Positions 58,741-64,000 of a DNA stretch of 64,000 bases are shown piece by piece. Within the stretch, counting starts at the first letter, position 1. Each line of letters starts with the position of its first letter. Where the stretch lies: contig BQMJ01000012.1 in the NCBI GenBank assembly GCA_025991245.1, positions 234,641-298,640 of the forward strand, read 5' to 3'. This DNA comes from Galdieria partita (lineage: Eukaryota > Rhodophyta > Bangiophyceae > Galdieriales > Galdieriaceae). Under the pieces are notes generated by a model, which searched no databases, was not told the origin of the DNA, and saw only the letters and a list, made by a program, of their open reading frames with translations. The position numbers were made by a program, and so were the translations under genes.

Positions 58741-61065
58741 ATTGAAAAACTAGGTATGTCAAGGACGAAAGCAGCAAGCATTTTTTCGTCATTTTGGTCT
58801 TATAATACTTCATTAGGGTATACTTTCAAGTTAAATATGCATACTTACCTAAAAGTTCAAATACTATTGGAAGATATTAACAGGGTGATTCAAGATAAAT
58901 TCATCCAATATAAGAAAGCAAAAGGATACTTCACCAATTAGCTTCGGATCAAATAAAACACGAAGCAAAATATCATAATATGAAAAAAGACAATTAATTT
59001 GCAATGAGTCATTCAAGAACAAAGGTAATGATGCTAACAATAACAAAAAGGCAACCATTCAAAAAAAATGCTCACAATTTCTAAAAAGCTCAAAATTTCG
59101 AATTATTGCAAAGCAACAGAGAAATTCCTTAACTCAAAAGGGCCTTGAACTAAAAATAGCATCCGAAAGTTTTACCTAAACACCCGTAGCAAACAACAAA
59201 ATACAAATATACGGAGAAAAAGCACACAAGGCAAGTCAAATGATCGTTGGCGAAACAAGTAGCACAGTTTGAGAATTAATTACTTTTACGGAACTAAAAG
59301 CAAAAGTAAAGGTCTTGATAGAACCAATTCGTTTTTTTTTCTCCAATGAATTGAGATTTCCAAAAACCTAATGAATCATTAAATGCGAATGACCCGGAAC
59401 AGGACAATAGGAATTTTTTTAGGGTTCATTAATTCTTTTTAATTTTATAACTGTTTCTAACAAAAGTCACATACTATAGAAAGAAACTAACAGGATAGAA
59501 AAAGGAACATTCATCCAACAGAATAAAGCAAAAGGATCCTTCACCCAATGAATGCGGCTTCACAAGAAAAAGAAAAAAACAATAAAAAAAAGCTTTAATA
59601 AATGGCTCTGCAACAAAATCAATGAAAAACGAGAGTTTCAAGGCAAGAATCATTCCAAAAAAAATTTCAATCAAACAAACCACTTCAAATTTTAAACCAA
59701 CGCAACACGACATGAAATTGCCTAAAACAAATGAAGGACAATCATAAGTTAAAAGCAAAACCAAAACTTTTTCCTATCGTTTCCAAGTATTCATGCAATA
59801 TATCTCAAATACAAATATAATGGAAAAATAACCCACAAGAACAGTCTCCAAAACGCGACCAAACACTCAGTGAAATTTGCGACTCATTATACTAGACTAA
59901 AGGCAAACGAAGAGGCTAGATCGAATTAAGAAACTTTCGTTTGAAATGCAATGAAGAGAAAAAAATGCACTAAATTGTAAAATATGTCTAGGCTGGCAGA
60001 AGGAAGTGGGCATTTTTCTTTCTTATTCAGGTTTTACTGAGGAATTATTATTGGGTACATAAAAATGCCTCAACAAAAAAAGGACAAACACCAGTTAAAA
60101 GCAAAATATAAACTTTCTGTATACTCTTCCAAGTACTTATGCAAAATATACCTCGAATAGAGCTATAAGGAAAAAATATCACACAAGAAAGATTTCGGCA
60201 ATTCAGTTTCAGCTCAACTATATTGGCATTATGAAACGGTATTGAAGAAAAGTGTATGCAATATATCAAAGGGGAAAAGGCAATTTTTGTATTATAAGGG
60301 CTACACTTGTTTCAAAGTTTATTAAAGGAACAACACAAATACCAATTTTGCAAGGAAGCCATAGAATAATAAGCATATAAAGAAATAGAAACTTGAGAAT
60401 ACATTGAAGAATTTCCATATGTTCCTTACATCATCAGTACCTTGAACCTGTTCTCGTCCTGCAGATATTTGTCGACCGTGTGAAACGAAGTAAAAAAGTT
60501 ACAGCAAACTGCTCAGAGAGAAAAAAATACAATACTTTTGATGAAACTAAATTTAGTAACTAAGCCACATTGAAATACAGAAGAAAAAATATTTTTTTTC
60601 TCATTGGAGGAAAAGTAGTACAAAGGAGGGACAATCCTTGAAAACAACAATGAAAGCAGTAAAAAACAAAGAAATGAAAATGTCAATAGTGTCAGATTGC
60701 TCTATTGTTGCAACGACTTGTTCACGTACATGCTCGCGCCTTACACTTATGACACCAGAAGGTTACCATTCAAACGAATCACTTAAATTCTCGAAACAAC
60801 ACAAAAGAAGCAAAAATTTGTGAACTCCAAAGAAAATCTGAACTAAACGAGGAATGTAACAACTAAGTCTAGTTTCCAATCCAAAAAAAGCTTAAACAAA
60901 GTGTAGCGTACAGGAAACCAACCTTGGTCAGAAGCACAACGAGCATAAAAAATAAAACAAGACGTAACTATTCTTTGGCAAAAAACATAAATAAGAAACC
61001 AGACATAAACACTAAACTCTGCACACTCCTACTTTGATACTACTAGAGTGCAATGAATCAAAAAC
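58740..61065 (+). repeat. Subtelomeric tandem repeat, unit 3 (shorter, ~2.3 kb)
   Basis: Its left part (58,740-60,050) is a different module that recurs at 61,040-62,350, about 2,310 bases later (for example AAATATGCATA at ~58,836 and ~61,150). Its right part (60,180-61,040) matches the end of unit 1 (54,940-55,800) very closely. Unit 3 is thus a composite of two module types. Confidence 0.8.
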
Positions 61066-63300
61066 TAGGTATTTCTTGGCTGAAAGCAATAAACATTATT
61101 CCCTTCTTTCTGTTTTATTATGCTTGATTAGGGTATAATTTCTAGTTAAATATGCATATTTACATAAAAGTTCAAATACTATAGGAAGGTATATTAACAG
61201 GGTCAGTGAAGGTAAATTCATCCATTACCAGAAACCAAAAGGAATTTTTACTAAATACATTCGGCAAAAATAACAGGTAAAGCGAAGTATCACAATGTGA
61301 AAAAAAGACTATTTATTTACTGTACCACTCGTTCAATTAAGAACGAAGGTAATAATGCTAACAACAAGAAAAAGGAACCATCGAAGAAAAATGCTCACGA
61401 TTTCGAAAAAGTTCACAATTTCGAATTACTGCGAAGCAACAGAGAAATTCCCTAACTAGAAAGGGCTTTGAATTAAAAATAGCATCCTAAAATTTTACCT
61501 AAATACCCGTAGTAACCAAGAGATACAAACATACGCAGCAATAGCCCACAAGACAAGTCATTTGATTGCTGGCAAAAAAAGTAGCACAGTTTGAGAATTC
61601 ATTATTTTTACGAAACTAAAAGCGAAAGTAAAGGTCTTTATAGAATCAATTCGCTTTCTTTCCCAATGCATTGAGATGACCAAGACCTGGATAAATGTTC
61701 AAATACGAATGGTCTAGTACAGGGCAATGGGAATTTTACTTATCAGGCTTACTAAGTTATATAACTTTTCTTATCAAAAAACAGATACCCTTGAAAGATA
61801 TTAATAGGATGACTAAAGGAACATCCAACCAACATAGAAAATCAAAAAGGTTCTACATTGGATGAATACGGCTTCAATAGAGAGAAAGAAAAAAGGTCAA
61901 TAATAAAAGATTTAATAATTTTCTGTAAATTTTGTGAAAAATTGAGGAGGCTAATAAGGCTAAAATCAACCAAGAAAAATTTTCATTGAAGCAAACCGCT
62001 TAAAATTTTTAATCAACGCAACACAACAGAGAAATGCCTGAAAAAAAGAAAAACGATCACTAATTAAAGAGAAAATGGAAAAATTTTCTTCAGGGATTCA
62101 AGTGTTCACGCAGTAAAGCTCCAACGCATAAACAAAATGAAGACGACAACAAATGTCATATGGTCATTAAAAAAAATCTTAGAAAATTTTGATACCTAAT
62201 TCATTTTACTAGAAGTAAATATAAAACGATTGATAGAATTAAAGGACTTTCTTCTCTGATCCATTCAATAAAAAAAAGTGAATCGTAAAATATTTGTAGC
62301 CTGGCAAAAAAGTGTATGCATTTTTTCTTTCTTATTCGAGTTTTACTGAGGTTTTACAATGCGGTCTAGTTATGGTTTACTATTAGGTCTTGGTAGGGAA
62401 TACCTAGACGCAAAAAGGCCTCAAAAAAATAGCATCTCAAAATTTTCCCTAAATTTCCAGGTTTTCCCGTAATCAACAACAAATACAATAATACGCAAAA
62501 ATAGCTCAAGGCAAGTCATTTCATCGCTGGCAAAACAAGAAACACAGTTTTGAGAATTAATTACTTTCACCAGACCAAAAGCAAACGTAAAGGTCTTGGT
62601 AGAACCAAATTACTTTCTTTCTTTAATGCATTGTGATGACAGAAAACCTAATAAATCTTCCAATGCGGATGTTTTGGTACAGGGCAATGGGAACTTTCTT
62701 ATCAGGGCTTATAAAGTTTTATTAACATTTATTACTATTTTTATCCAAAGTCACATACTATAGAAAAATATTACCTGGATGAATAAAGGAACATTCATCC
62801 ATGATAAGAAAGCCCGAGGATCCTTTACACAATAAATAGGGTTATAACTAAGAACGAAGAAAAACGATGTGTAATAAACGTTTTAATAATTAGATTTACA
62901 ACTTGGTCAATAAAAGGCGATAATGACAAAGTAACAGTTACTAGAAAAAAAATGCATTTAAACGAATCGGTTAAAATTTTTAATCAACACAAAACAACAG
63001 AAAAATGCCTAAACACAAAAGGACAACCACTGATTAAAAGTAAAATGTAAACATTTTCTTTACATTTCCAGTACTCTCGCAATATGACTCAAATACAAAC
63101 GTAACCAAAAAGAGCCAATAAAAGAAATCACAACGCCAACATTAAAATGCTCATTAAAAATTTGAGACAAACCTGATTAGAAGCAAGGAGAAAAAGCTTG
63201 ATAAAATTAAGAGGGTCCTCGAATGCATATATGAAAATAAAGCTAAATGAATTGCAAAATATGTGTAGCCTGGCCGAAGGGAGTATTCATTTTTCCTTCT
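61065..63300 (+). repeat. Telomere-adjacent blocks (~0.97 kb module)
   Basis: The module ending in a sequence like TAGCCTGGC...TTTTCTTTCTTATTC...TTTTACTGAGG recurs at ~60,000, ~62,296 and ~63,266; the last two are about 970 bases apart. Other landmarks (AAAATAGCATC at ~59,152, ~61,475 and ~62,433) agree. The final block runs directly into the telomeric array. No gene is seen. Confidence 0.8.
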
Positions 63301-63402
63301 TATTCAGATTTTCTGAGGGTTTACAGTCTACTTATGGGATACTAGTAGGTTTTATTAGGGGTTATTAAGGAATATTCGGGTCTATTAAGGGTCTATTAAG
63401 AG
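63301..63402 (+). repeat. Degenerate telomere-like transition
   Basis: Irregular repeats such as TTTTATTAGGGGTTATTAAGG, TCTATTAAGGG and AGTTTATTAGGG grade into the perfect array, as expected at the inner edge of a telomere. Confidence 0.85.
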
Positions 63403-64000
63403 TTTATTAGGGTTTATTAGGGTTTATTAGGGTTTATTAGGGTTTATTAGGGTTTATTAGGGTTTATTAGGGTTTATTTAGGGTTTATTTAGGGTTTATT
63501 TAGGGTTTATTTAGGGTTTATTTAGGGTTTATTAGGGTTTATTAGGGTTTATTTAGGGTTTATTAGGGTTTATTAGGGTTTATTAGGGTTTATTAGGGTT
63601 TATTAGGGTTTATTTAGGGTTTATTTAGGGTTTATTAGGGTTTATTTAGGGTTTATTAGGGTTTATTGGTTATTAGGGTTTATTAGGGTTTATTAGGGTT
63701 TATTAGGGTTTATTAGGGTTTATTAGGGTTTATTAGGGTTTATTAGGGTTTATTAGGGTTTATTAGGGGTTATTTAGGGTTTATTAGGGTTTATTAGGGT
63801 TTATTAGGGTTTATTAGGGTTTATTAGGGTTTATTAGGGTTTATTTAGGGTTTATTAGGGTTTATTAGGGTTTATTAGGGTTTATTTAGGGTTTATTTAG
63901 GGTTTATTAGGGTTTATTAGGGTTTATTTAGGGTTTATTTAGGGTTTATTAGGGTTTATTAGGGTTTATTAGGGTTTATTAGGGTTTATTAGGGTTTATT
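63403..64000 (+). repeat. Telomere: mixed (TTTATTAGGG)/(TTTATTTAGGG) array at the chromosome's right end
   Basis: An almost perfect tandem array to the last base, with the G-rich strand running 5' to 3' toward the window's end, the polarity expected of a right telomere. Ten-base units (TTTATTAGGG) predominate, mixed with eleven-base units (TTTATTTAGGG). Two irregular units are seen, TTTATTGGTTATTAGGG near 63,663 and one with four G near 63,765. The units can be read as TTTA added to TTAGGG or to TTTAGGG. Confidence 0.97.

Noticed and set aside
63301-64000. CRISPR-like array (short regular repeats)
   Set aside because: The units are contiguous with no unique spacers and lie at the window end in telomeric polarity; this is a telomere.

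Overview
The right-hand end of this window is a chromosome end. The last ~600 bases are an uninterrupted G-rich telomeric array (10- and 11-base units, TTTATTAGGG and TTTATTTAGGG), preceded by ~11 kb of long-period subtelomeric repeats. The genes are eukaryotic: A/T-rich DNA, one recognisable GT-AG intron of 44 bases, type II membrane Golgi-style enzymes, and relics of an ArfGAP and a YebC/TACO1 gene. A Hedgehog-type Hint (Hog) domain on secreted proteins, compact gene-sized ORFs and very short introns suggest a unicellular red alga of the Galdieria type. That is an inference from gene content, not from a database match.

Layout. 0-2.2 kb: one type II membrane protein with a GH130-like beta-propeller pattern (minus strand). 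About 2.5-9.97 kb and 28.24-35.68 kb: two arms of a large inverted duplication. Each arm carries a secreted Hint-domain protein, a decayed unknown gene and a fucosyltransferase-like gene. The fucosyltransferase copies translate identically, and the Hint ectodomains are strongly diverged. The ~18 kb between the arms holds a GT34-like glycosyltransferase, an HtrL/YibB-family protein, a worn 3' end of a Hint gene (15.85 kb), copy 1 of a ~3.5 kb dispersed repeat (20.5-23.95 kb), a chimeric Hint pseudogene (24-25.4 kb) and head-to-head pseudogenes of YebC and an ArfGAP (25.7-27.5 kb). From 35.9 to 48 kb the sequence is gene-poor. Its main feature is a multidomain P-loop NTPase gene (39.1-41.8 kb, minus strand) broken into five reading frames, two of the breaks lying in homopolymer runs. 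At 48.3-51.8 kb is the inverted second copy of the dispersed repeat. From ~51.9 kb to the telomere there are only tandem subtelomeric repeats.

How the parts relate. Nearly every intact gene encodes a predicted signal-anchor glycan enzyme or a secreted autoprocessing-type protein, so the region looks like a subtelomeric nursery for cell-surface or secretory-pathway genes. Copies are made by inverted duplication, homogenised over some tracts (fucosyltransferase, Hint domain), allowed to diverge in others (Hint ectodomain), and eroded into pseudogenes nearby. Many apparent ORFs begin at TTG, CTG or GTG. For the main genes the first in-frame ATG is used as the start here.
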